Below, one piece after another: positions 33,141 to 40,741 of a stretch of DNA of 64,000 bases (position 1 is its first letter; every line of letters starts with the position of its first letter). The stretch spans positions 682,001 through 746,000 of the forward strand of contig JBMNFF010000001.1 of NCBI GenBank assembly GCA_050949165.1. Direction: 5' to 3'. This stretch comes from DAIOXA01 sp050949165 (GTDB taxonomy: Bacteria > Bacillota > Proteinivoracia > UBA4975). The position numbers were made by a program, and so were the translations under genes. The notes beneath the pieces are model-generated. The model was not told where the DNA came from, ran no database searches, and worked only from the letters and a program-made list of their open reading frames with translations.

Positions 33141-34252
33141 TCCCCCACCACATTGCCCAGTTTATACATCAAGAGATAAAAGAGATGGCGAAATCCCGGC
33201 GAACCATAGAGCAAAGCCACCACCGGCGTCAGGGCGGCGGCAAAGAGGGCGATAGCCCAGCCCACGGTGAGCCTGCCCCGGTACAGCTTACCCAGCCCCC
33301 TGGCGTCCACCAGCTTATCGCCAATCTTGAGGCGGGTCAGGAAGGTGCTGGCCATACCGGGACGCCCCTTCTCGAGAAAATCAATCATGTTGGAATGGGT
33401 GCCCACCGCCACGATTATGTCGGCCCCCTTGCCGGCCGCCAGAAGCAGGGCCACGTCTTCGCTGGTGCCCGGAGCGGCGAAGACGGTAGCCTTGAGGCCC
33501 AATTTCTTCAGGCGCTCCAGTCCCGGCGCCCGCCCGTCGGTGTAGGCGTGGACAACACGTTCGCATTTCCCCTGCAGGGCCTGGTCGCTGACGCTGTCCA
33601 TGTCCCCCACGATGATGTCTGGCTTGAGGCCCACCTCCAGCAGGGCGTCGGCACCCCCGTCCACGCCGATGAGAACGGGGTTGTTTTCCCGGATGTAGTT
33701 GAGGATAGCCATAAGGTCCTCCTTATAGCCCCGCCCCCGGACCACAACCACCACTGGCCGCCCCCAGATAGAGGTCTCCAGGGGAGGCAGGTCCCGTAAA
33801 CCTAATATCAATTGTTTTTCCCGTTTGGCATACTCCAGGGTGTTGTCGATGAACTTATCCAATTCCCGGTCCAAATTGCACTGGGTTCGGGCCAGGAGCA
33901 AATCTGCCTCCTCTATGGTCAGGGGATTGTCCAGCTGGAAACTCCGCTCCCCATCACTGAGGACGTTGTCCTCGCCTATGGTAACCTGGGTTCCGTCTCC
34001 TATCGACCACAGGTCGGAAGGGACGCTGTCATACAGCTTTATCCCCCTTGCCAGGAGGTGCTCGGGCCCCAGATTGGGATAGCGCCCGCTGATGAATTTC
34101 TTTTCGTTGAGAACCGCCGCAACCCCCGTCTTGACCAGCCCTTCCGCCGCCACCAAGTCCAGGTCTTCGTGGCTGATCAGGGCGATATCGCCCCTGCGCA
34201 AAATCTTGACAAGGTCCTTGGTCCGACGCCCCTTGCGCAATCTGCCCTTCAT
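33137..34252 (-). CDS. steA: SteA-like cytokinetic ring protein
   Basis: A 371-residue protein of the SteA family (thiamin pyrophosphokinase-like core). The N-terminal part has KILRRGDIALISHEDLD and KFISGRYPNLGP. The central part has DLPPLETSIWGRPVVVVVRG and LIGVDGGADALLEVGLKPD followed by IVGDMDSVSD, the motifs resembling thiamin pyrophosphokinase. One C-terminal membrane helix (about 325-350) follows. In Actinobacteria SteA acts in septum peptidoglycan control together with SteB. It is the first gene of the four-gene cluster. The spo0A gene and its terminator lie just upstream. Confidence 0.88.
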   Translation of the reverse strand: MKGRLRKGRRTKDLVKILRRGDIALISHEDLDLVAAEGLVKTGVAAVLNEKKFISGRYPNLGPEHLLARGIKLYDSVPSDLWSIGDGTQVTIGEDNVLSDGERSFQLDNPLTIEEADLLLARTQCNLDRELDKFIDNTLEYAKREKQLILGLRDLPPLETSIWGRPVVVVVRGRGYKEDLMAILNYIRENNPVLIGVDGGADALLEVGLKPDIIVGDMDSVSDQALQGKCERVVHAYTDGRAPGLERLKKLGLKATVFAAPGTSEDVALLLAAGKGADIIVAVGTHSNMIDFLEKGRPGMASTFLTRLKIGDKLVDARGLGKLYRGRLTVGWAIALFAAALTPVVALLYGSPGFRHLFYLLMYKLGNVVGE

Positions 34253-34302
34253 GACATCCCTCCTCAGGCTTAGTATTGCTCAAGGGGTGGCAAAATTATC
34301 CT

Positions 34303-34340
34303 GAAAAAGAAAAAAAAGCAGGGAGCCTTTATGACTCCCT
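34303..34340 (-). terminator. Intrinsic terminator of spo0A
   Basis: On the minus strand AGGGAG, nine-base loop, CTCCCT (34320-34340), then TGC and a long T-run (34303-34318). It begins 8 bases after the spo0A stop. Confidence 0.85.
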
Positions 34341-34348
34341 TGGAAAAG

Positions 34349-35128
34349 CTAATTTTTATATTTCAGTCTGAGCTTGTCCGCCAGCATGGCGACGAATTCA
34401 GAGTTTGTTGGCTTGCCCTTATCGTTGCGGATGGTATAGCGGAATAACTTATTGATGACTTCCACATCGCTGCGCTCCCAGGCCGTCTCGATGGCATGGC
34501 GGATGGCCCTTTCTACCCGATTGGGCGTGGTGTCGTACCTGATGGCAATTTCCGGGTACAGGGTCTTGGTGATGCTGTTGAGGATGGACATATCCTCCAC
34601 AACCAAGCCGATGGCACAGCGCAGGTACTGATACCCCTTGATATGGGCTGGAACGCCGACCTCGTGCAACATTCCGGTGATCTCGCTTTCCAGGTCGACC
34701 TTGGGCTCGTCCTTTACCAGGTACTTGCTGCTCTGGTTTTCCCGGGCAATTGCCGGGGGACCGAGGCCCTGCAGGTCGCGGATTCTTCTGATCAGGACGT
34801 CGATGCTGAAGGGCTTGAGGACATAGTAATCCGCCCCCAGGCGCAAGGCCTGTTGGGTAATGCTCTCCTGGCCAAAGCCGGTAATTACGATAACTCTGGG
34901 CCGGTGTTGATTATTGCTGTTAAGTTTTTCCAGTACCCCAAGGCCGTCCAGATGGGGCATAATAATATCCAGGAGCAAGACGTCGGGACGATGCTCATAC
35001 ACCTTGTCTATTGCATCCAGGCCGTTGTTGGCTGTGGCAACCAGGTTAATATCTTCCTGGGTGGACATAAAGTCCGAGAGCAAATTACAAAATTCACGAT
35101 TGTCATCGGCAACCATCACGGAAATCAA
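34349..35128 (-). CDS. spo0A: Sporulation master regulator Spo0A
   Basis: A 259-residue response regulator. Receiver domain: acidic pair Asp8-Asp9, phospho-acceptor Asp54 in LLLDIIMPHLDG and the Lys of VLKPFSID. Linker about 120-145. The C-terminal DNA-binding domain has GYQYLRCAIGLVVED, TLYPEIAIRYDTTPNRVERAIRH and the tail KGKPTNSEFVAMLADKLRL, all typical of Spo0A. Phosphorylated Spo0A starts sporulation. The start is read as TTG 35128 (AAGGGG 8 bases upstream), matching the normal N-terminus. spoIVB lies 49 bases upstream, the order seen across spore-forming Firmicutes. Confidence 0.96.
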   Translation of the reverse strand: MISVMVADDNREFCNLLSDFMSTQEDINLVATANNGLDAIDKVYEHRPDVLLLDIIMPHLDGLGVLEKLNSNNQHRPRVIVITGFGQESITQQALRLGADYYVLKPFSIDVLIRRIRDLQGLGPPAIARENQSSKYLVKDEPKVDLESEITGMLHEVGVPAHIKGYQYLRCAIGLVVEDMSILNSITKTLYPEIAIRYDTTPNRVERAIRHAIETAWERSDVEVINKLFRYTIRNDKGKPTNSEFVAMLADKLRLKYKN

Positions 35129-35177
35129 CGCGCCAACCCCTTTATGTAAAATTTAATTTATTGCGCTCGTTGTTAAA

Positions 35178-36518
35178 TTATATTTCTACATCTTTATTGG
35201 AATCCCTTCTCCAATTATCTATTTTGGCAAAAAAATACCTCCAGTATCCTGGAGGCGTCATTGACTCTATCTCTTCCAGCAGGCCAGACTCGGTTACCAT
35301 CCATTCAGCAAAGCAGCCATAGCCCCGGGTCGGTTCATTGATAAACACGTGAGTAATGGCCCCAATCAGCTTCCCATTCTGGATGATGGGACTGCCGCTC
35401 ATACCCTGGACAATTCCCCCGGTGGCCGCCAACAAGCGAGGATCGGTTATCCTCACCACCATTCCCTTGCTTGCTGGGCGATTCTGGACAAAGACCTTTT
35501 CTATCTCAATGGTAAAGCGCTCTATCTTGCTGCCCTCGATAACTGTCAGGATTTCCGCTTTCCCGGTCTTTACCTGGTGCTTAAAGCCCAGAGGCAGAGA
35601 TTGTGCTTCTCCTTCCGGCTCCCTGGCCAGCTTTCCAAAGATCCCCAAGGCAGTGTTGGCGTAAATCTTGCCCAGAGCCTGGTCGTGGTCGCTGAAGGCC
35701 CCCTTCTTTTCCCCCGGCTTCCCCCGCTGTCCGGGGCGAATCGAGATTATCCTGGCATCGACAATGCTGCCGGAACTGAGATCTGCGGGGTTGCTGCCGC
35801 TCTCATCGGTTATCATGTGGCCCAGGGCTCCGAAAATGCCGGTCTCGGGATGGTAGAAGGTCATGGTCCCCACCCCGGCTGCGGTATCCCGCAGCAGCAA
35901 GCCCAGCCGGTTCTTCTTGGCCACCTCGTCATAGACGGGCGCGACTTTTATAACAATCCTTTCCCCCTTGCGGACCACTTCGCACTGCAGCTCTCTTCCA
36001 GGCTGGCTCTGTTCCTCCAAGACCGCGGCGGCATGTTCCAGGCTCTTGAACTCTATCCCGTTTACCCCCACCAGGATGTCGCCAACGCGGAAACCCGAAT
36101 CCCGGGCTGGAGATACCTCGCCGGCGTTGGTCTGCACGCTGTCCAGGCCGGCAATGACCACCCCGTATTCCGATAACCTGACGCCGATGGAATGCCCCGA
36201 GGGCACCAGCTCGATGGGGGGGATGACATTGACCTGCATCTCCTTGAGGGGAATAATCCCCAAGAGATTGAAGCTAAAGGAATAGTTTCCGGATTTTTCT
36301 GCCCTGAGGACAAAGCCCTTGCCCACCTCGGCCAGTTCCAGAATCCCGCTTTTGTCGCTGATCCTTACTCCCCATGGCAGGGCGAAGTCCAGGGATTGCT
36401 CCTCGCCTGCAAATTGGGTGACCTCTGAGGGAATCAGCATTATTGCCCGGACCCCGGGGCCGAAGATTATGGCCAGGACAAAGGCGATCAGGCAGAGCTT
36501 ATAGAGCTTTTTATGCAA
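35178..36518 (-). CDS. spoIVB: SpoIVB serine peptidase (signalling protease for sigma-K activation)
   Basis: A 446-residue S55-family protease. N-terminal membrane helix (about 8-27), a PDZ domain (about 130-195, ARDSGFRVGDILVGVNGIEF) and the peptidase domain with ALGHMITDE holding the catalytic His. The nucleophile Ser lies in GMSGSPIIQNGKLIGA. In B. subtilis it is secreted from the forespore and triggers processing of pro-sigma-K in the mother cell. It is followed directly by spo0A. The 254-base gap upstream (36519-36772) holds the recN terminator and otherwise no clear signal. Confidence 0.94.
   Translation of the reverse strand: MHKKLYKLCLIAFVLAIIFGPGVRAIMLIPSEVTQFAGEEQSLDFALPWGVRISDKSGILELAEVGKGFVLRAEKSGNYSFSFNLLGIIPLKEMQVNVIPPIELVPSGHSIGVRLSEYGVVIAGLDSVQTNAGEVSPARDSGFRVGDILVGVNGIEFKSLEHAAAVLEEQSQPGRELQCEVVRKGERIVIKVAPVYDEVAKKNRLGLLLRDTAAGVGTMTFYHPETGIFGALGHMITDESGSNPADLSSGSIVDARIISIRPGQRGKPGEKKGAFSDHDQALGKIYANTALGIFGKLAREPEGEAQSLPLGFKHQVKTGKAEILTVIEGSKIERFTIEIEKVFVQNRPASKGMVVRITDPRLLAATGGIVQGMSGSPIIQNGKLIGAITHVFINEPTRGYGCFAEWMVTESGLLEEIESMTPPGYWRYFFAKIDNWRRDSNKDVEI
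35183..35209 (-). promoter_or_regulatory. Candidate sigma-H promoter of spo0A
   Basis: On the minus strand GAAGGGATT, 13 bases, then AGAAA, similar to the sigma-H consensus (RWAGGAxxT, HGAAT), 55 bases before the spo0A start and within the last codons of spoIVB. In B. subtilis spo0A has a sigma-H promoter; here one base in each element deviates. Confidence 0.35.
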
Positions 36519-36692
36519 TTTTTCCCACTCCCTTTATAACCACACTCCCACCTAAAACTCTTTCTGCAACTATTTTTAAGTTGGCTGTTTTGGCGGCGGC
36601 GTATCCTGTCAATTAAGGGCTGGCCGCTTAATTCCCGACAGGTTTGGAAATCTGTTTTCAAGGGGAAAAAACTGAGCCTGCCCTGGCAGGGA

Positions 36693-36731
36693 AAACAAAA
36701 AACACCCCTTTTATGCAGGTAAGAGGTGTTT
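36693..36731 (-). terminator. Intrinsic terminator of recN
   Basis: On the minus strand AAACACCTCTT (36721-36731) pairs with AAGGGGTGTTT (36700-36710), followed by TTTGTTTT. It lies 42 bases after the recN stop. Confidence 0.75.
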
Positions 36732-36772
36732 ATGGTGGCAAAGTTTTTTACCGGTTCGCCGTGAATAGATTT

Positions 36773-38497
36773 TTATTTTAGTTTTGTTTTGCTGGCTAAA
36801 CTCAGCATCTCCTTGGCGTGATTTATGGTGGCCGAGGTAACCTCAGCTCCCCCCAGCATCCTGGCCAATTCCTGCACCCTGCCCTCCATGTCCAGGCGGG
36901 AAACCTTGGTGACGGTCCGCCCTCCCTCCACTTCCTTGTAGATGTATAGGTGGGTGTCGGCCATGGAGGTCACCTGAGGCAGGTGGGAGACGCAGATTAC
37001 CTGGCGCCGGTCGGAAACGGCGGACAACTTCTCGGCCACGGCCTGGGCGGCCCGGCCGCCGATGCCGGCATCGATTTCGTCAAAGACCATGGTGTCCACC
37101 GGCCGCAGTTTGGCCAACACATTGAGGATGGCCAGCATGATCCGGGACATCTCGCCGCCAGAAGCGATCTTGGCCAGGGGCTTCATGGGCTCGCCAGGGT
37201 TGGGGGAAATCATAAAGCGGACATTGTCAATCCCCTGGCCGCCGGCCCGGAGGCAGCGGTCCCCCACGGGAAGCCCGCTCTCGTCGTCCTGGCAGGAGAA
37301 TTGGACCTCAAAGCGGGTCTTCTCCATTTGCAGGTATGCCAATTCAGCCTCGATGGCCGCCGCCAATTCCCGGCCCGCTTCCCGGCGCAGGCCACTGAGG
37401 GCTTCTGCCTGGCGGCCCGCCTTTTCCCGAACTTCTGCAATGAGCTGGGTCAGCTGGGCATGGCGAATTTCGGTGTTTTTAATTTTTTCTATTTCGGCCT
37501 GCTTTTCCTGTTGCCAGGCCAGGATGCCCTGGATGGAATCGGCGTACTTGCGCTTGAGATCGTTGATTAAGTCCAGGCGCTGCTCCACAGCTTCCAACTG
37601 CTGGGGATCAAAGGTAAAGGCGTCGGCGAAGGAACGCAGCTGGCGGGCGGCATCCTCCACCGCATAGAGGGATTCCTCCAGCTGACTGCAGGCTTGCTCC
37701 AGGGTCCCGTCCAATTCCCGAAAGTCCTTGAGGCTGTTGACGACAGTGGCGAGAATCTGGACGACGGGATTATCCCCTTCCCCATGGTACAAGACCTGGT
37801 AGCTGCTCTGGCAGACCTCCAGGAGCTTGCGGGCGTTGCTCAACAACTTGCGCTGGGCCAGGAGTTCTTCCTCCTCCCCGGGCTTGAGGGCAGCTGCGGC
37901 GATTTCATCCACCTGGTACTGGAGGATGTCCAGGAGACGCTCCCGTTCCCGGGCATCCCCGTGCAGCCCAGCCAGCTCCCGGTTGAGGCCCAGGAGCTCT
38001 TCCCAGGTCTGCTGGTAATCGGCCCGGGCCGAGAGCACGGGCTGGCCGCCGAAGGCGTCCACCATCTGGATATGCGCGCCCTCGTCCAGCAAGGATTGAT
38101 GTTCGTGCTGCCCGTGGATTTCCACCAGGAGGCTGCCCACCTCCTTCAACAAGGCAACCGTGACAGGGCGGCCGTCAATCCGGGCCTGGCTTTTGCCGTT
38201 GCTGTAGATTTCCCGCTGCAGAATCACCCTGCCCTGCTCGGCGGCGCCCAAACCCTGTTCTTCCAGGTAGGCTGCTACGGCGTCGTTGACATCCACCACG
38301 GCGGTGATGACGGCCTGGGAGCTGCCCGTCCGCACCAACTCTGCGGAGGCCCTTTCTCCCAGGACCTGGTTGAGGGCGTCGATTATTATAGATTTGCCGG
38401 CGCCGGTTTCACCGGTGAGAATATTCAGTCCGTCGCCAAAGAAGACGGTCAGTTCTTGAATGAGGGCAAAGTTCTCGATATGCAGTTCCCGGAGCAC
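36773..38497 (-). CDS. recN: DNA repair protein RecN
   Basis: A 574-residue SMC-like ATPase. Walker A GETGAGKS at 29-36, long coiled-coil arms (about 150-380), the signature region KPLAKIASGGEMSRIMLA near 440 and Walker B TMVFDEIDAGIGGRAAQ near 470. RecN gathers and holds DNA ends at double-strand breaks. Length is normal for the family (about 550-575). It starts 17 bases after nadK; in many Firmicutes argR lies between these two genes, but there is no room for it here. Confidence 0.96.
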   Translation of the reverse strand: MLRELHIENFALIQELTVFFGDGLNILTGETGAGKSIIIDALNQVLGERASAELVRTGSSQAVITAVVDVNDAVAAYLEEQGLGAAEQGRVILQREIYSNGKSQARIDGRPVTVALLKEVGSLLVEIHGQHEHQSLLDEGAHIQMVDAFGGQPVLSARADYQQTWEELLGLNRELAGLHGDARERERLLDILQYQVDEIAAAALKPGEEEELLAQRKLLSNARKLLEVCQSSYQVLYHGEGDNPVVQILATVVNSLKDFRELDGTLEQACSQLEESLYAVEDAARQLRSFADAFTFDPQQLEAVEQRLDLINDLKRKYADSIQGILAWQQEKQAEIEKIKNTEIRHAQLTQLIAEVREKAGRQAEALSGLRREAGRELAAAIEAELAYLQMEKTRFEVQFSCQDDESGLPVGDRCLRAGGQGIDNVRFMISPNPGEPMKPLAKIASGGEMSRIMLAILNVLAKLRPVDTMVFDEIDAGIGGRAAQAVAEKLSAVSDRRQVICVSHLPQVTSMADTHLYIYKEVEGGRTVTKVSRLDMEGRVQELARMLGGAEVTSATINHAKEMLSLASKTKLK

Positions 38498-38514
38498 TGT
38501 TCTCTCCCCCTGAC

Positions 38515-39360
38515 TTAACGATTTTGGTGCATGAGTTTTTCCCTGAGGATATCGAAGAAATTTTTCCCCTGGAGGCGAATCAAGGATGTCTCCAAGGGGG
38601 ACCTGGTGACCTGGACACGGTCGCCATATTCCAGGACCAGGCTGTATTGACCGTCCACCGTCAGGACCATGTCCTGCTGGTCGGTCTTGAGGTCTACGTT
38701 GATGAGTGCATCTTGGCCCACCACAATGGGCCGGGCGTTGAGGGTATGGGGGCAGATGGGGGTAATAATGGTCAGCTGCACATCGGGGGCGACGATGGGC
38801 CCCCCTGCCGACAGGGAGTAGCCGGTGGAACCGGTGGGCGTGGAAACGATGAGGCCGTCTCCATAGTAGCTTCCTATGAGCACCTGGTCGACGCTGACAT
38901 CCAGGCGGATTATCCGGGAGAGGGTCCCCTTGGCGATGGTCACTTCATTGAGGGCGAAGGTCTCCTCCGCCACTTTGCCCCGGCGCAGGACCTGCACCGA
39001 GAGCATCGAGCGCTTTTCAACTCGGAATTGCCCGGCCACCAATTTTTCCAGGGCCGATTCCAGATCCGCCACTTCCACCTCGGTGAGGAAACCCAGTTGG
39101 CCCAGGTTGACGCCCAAAAAGGGCACGGCGGCATCCTTATAGCGCCGGGCGACGCTGAGAAAGGTGCCGTCTCCCCCCAGGACCAGGACCAGGTCCACCG
39201 GAGGCAGAGGCTGATCCGGCGACAAAACCTGGCACCCGCACTGCAATTCCCCCTGGGCCCAGACCTCTATCTGCCGCTCCCGGCACCAGGTGCAAATCCG
39301 AGCGGCGACTTCCGCAACATGAGGCTTTGTCATATTCGCTACCACTGCTACTGCCTTCAT
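38515..39360 (-). CDS. nadK: NAD kinase
   Basis: A 281-residue ATP-NAD kinase. The motif GGDGTFLSVARRY is near residue 63 and the substrate-binding TGSTGYSLSAGGPIV near 167. It makes NADP+ from NAD+ in the cytoplasm. GTGAGG precedes the ATG at 39360. The gene is 4 bases after the membrane-protein gene and 17 before recN, in the dxs-tlyA-nadK-recN block common to Firmicutes. Confidence 0.95.
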   Translation of the reverse strand: MKAVAVVANMTKPHVAEVAARICTWCRERQIEVWAQGELQCGCQVLSPDQPLPPVDLVLVLGGDGTFLSVARRYKDAAVPFLGVNLGQLGFLTEVEVADLESALEKLVAGQFRVEKRSMLSVQVLRRGKVAEETFALNEVTIAKGTLSRIIRLDVSVDQVLIGSYYGDGLIVSTPTGSTGYSLSAGGPIVAPDVQLTIITPICPHTLNARPIVVGQDALINVDLKTDQQDMVLTVDGQYSLVLEYGDRVQVTRSPLETSLIRLQGKNFFDILREKLMHQNR

Positions 39361-39364
39361 CGAT

Positions 39365-39856
39365 CTACCTCACTAATAAATATAGTACTGCACCCAGGGC
39401 CAAGGCGGCGGCCAAAGCAAGGAGGTTGAGGAGCCACCGCCGGTTGCTGATGGTAATCATGCGAATTCTTTCCTTGTCCATATCCACGGTGATGATGCCA
39501 TTGGGAGCAAAGGCAATCTGGTATTCCAGGAGCCGGCGGCGAATGTCGGCATTGCGGACGCTTCCCCCCTGCTGGGCGTTGACCTCCACCACATATTTTT
39601 TCAGGCCCCTGCGCACTATCAAATCCGCCTTTACCCTCTGGCGGTGGCTGCGGCCCTCGATATCAAAATCGATGAACTTTACAGCAGCCCGGGCCTGGAC
39701 AAAGTAGCCCTCATCCCGAAGGAGCTCGGCCGCCTTTTCGTCAATTTTGCGGGGAATCTCCCGGATGCCATACCAATCCCGAACTATTTTGTACACCAGA
39801 AGCAACAGGGCAAAGCTGACGATGATGATTAAATCAGCCGTGGTGAGCATCCCCAT
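39365..39856 (-). CDS. Membrane protein with a PD-(D/E)xK-like soluble core, unknown function
   Basis: A 163-residue protein I do not recognise. It has an N-terminal membrane helix (about 7-23), a soluble core (about 35-135) and a second helix (about 141-160). In the core, KADLIV (Asp78), a short loop and KKYVVEVN (Glu91) form the beta-hairpin pattern D-x12-E-x-N seen in PD-(D/E)xK nuclease-like folds. The final Lys is replaced by Asn93, so activity is doubtful. ATG 39856 is chosen because GGAGGAG precedes it. It sits in the operon between tlyA and nadK, 81 bases after tlyA. Confidence 0.6.
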   Translation of the reverse strand: MGMLTTADLIIIVSFALLLLVYKIVRDWYGIREIPRKIDEKAAELLRDEGYFVQARAAVKFIDFDIEGRSHRQRVKADLIVRRGLKKYVVEVNAQQGGSVRNADIRRRLLEYQIAFAPNGIITVDMDKERIRMITISNRRWLLNLLALAAALALGAVLYLLVR

Positions 39857-39937
39857 TTGATCTCCTCCAATCCCCGTATACTTCCACATTTCTCCCGGTT
39901 TTTCCTGCGCAAAGAGGAAAAACCGGCGACACCGGTT

Positions 39938-40741
39938 TCAGGCAAAATGTCTATGGGCGGCCGCCACTACCTCTCGGGGAGCGGGCGGCTGCTTTTCTGT
40001 TCTTCGGCCAAAATAGCCGTGGGCCAGGTATTCAATATTGCCCTGGGGCCCCTGGATTGGTGAGAAGTCCAGGTTCCACAGAGAGAATTCCAGCTCTTCG
40101 GCTTTGGCCAGCACATCCTCCAGGACCTGAACATGTACCCGCTCCTCCCGGACCACGCCCCGCTTGCCCACCTGCTCCCGACCCGCTTCAAACTGGGGCT
40201 TGACCAACATCACCAGCTCCGCCGGGGGCGCAAGAAGCTGGGCCACCACAGGCAGGACCAGACGCAGAGAAATAAAGGCCACATCGATACAGGCAAAGTC
40301 GGGAAGCCCCCGGTCCAGCTTTTCTCTTTCCAGGTAGCGGATATTGGTCCGCTCCAGGTTGACCACAGCGGGATTGGTCCGCAGGGACCAGGCCAGCTGG
40401 CCATAACCCACATCTACGGCATAGACAAGGCGGGCGCCGGCCTGGAGGCAGCAGTCGGTAAAGCCACCGGTGGAGGCGCCCACATCCAGGACGATTCTAT
40501 CCCGAAGGTCGATGTCAAACAGAGTCAGGGCCTTGGCCAGTTTCTGCCCGCCCCGGCTGACAAAGGGGTTTTCGTCCTTTATCTCAATGGCGGCATCGAC
40601 GGGCGTAATAAAACCCGCCTTGTCCACCTTTACTCCGTTCACCGAGACCTGGCCCGCCATGATGGCGGCTCTGGCCTTGGCCCGGGTTTCCATGAGGCCC
40701 GCTTCCACCAGCAAGAGGTCAAGCCTTTTTTTCTCTGCCAC
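39938..40741 (-). CDS. tlyA: TlyA family rRNA (cytidine-2'-O)-methyltransferase
   Basis: A 267-residue protein with an N-terminal S4 RNA-binding domain (about 4-65, KRLDLLLVEAGLMETRAKAR). A Rossmann methyltransferase domain follows, with SAM motif VLDVGASTGGFTDC near 85 and the KPQFEAGREQVGK segment near 180. TlyA methylates ribosomal RNA and is often called hemolysin A in older annotations. The start lies 23 bases inside the end of dxs, so translation is coupled. Confidence 0.93.
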   Translation of the reverse strand: MAEKKRLDLLLVEAGLMETRAKARAAIMAGQVSVNGVKVDKAGFITPVDAAIEIKDENPFVSRGGQKLAKALTLFDIDLRDRIVLDVGASTGGFTDCCLQAGARLVYAVDVGYGQLAWSLRTNPAVVNLERTNIRYLEREKLDRGLPDFACIDVAFISLRLVLPVVAQLLAPPAELVMLVKPQFEAGREQVGKRGVVREERVHVQVLEDVLAKAEELEFSLWNLDFSPIQGPQGNIEYLAHGYFGRRTEKQPPAPREVVAAAHRHFA

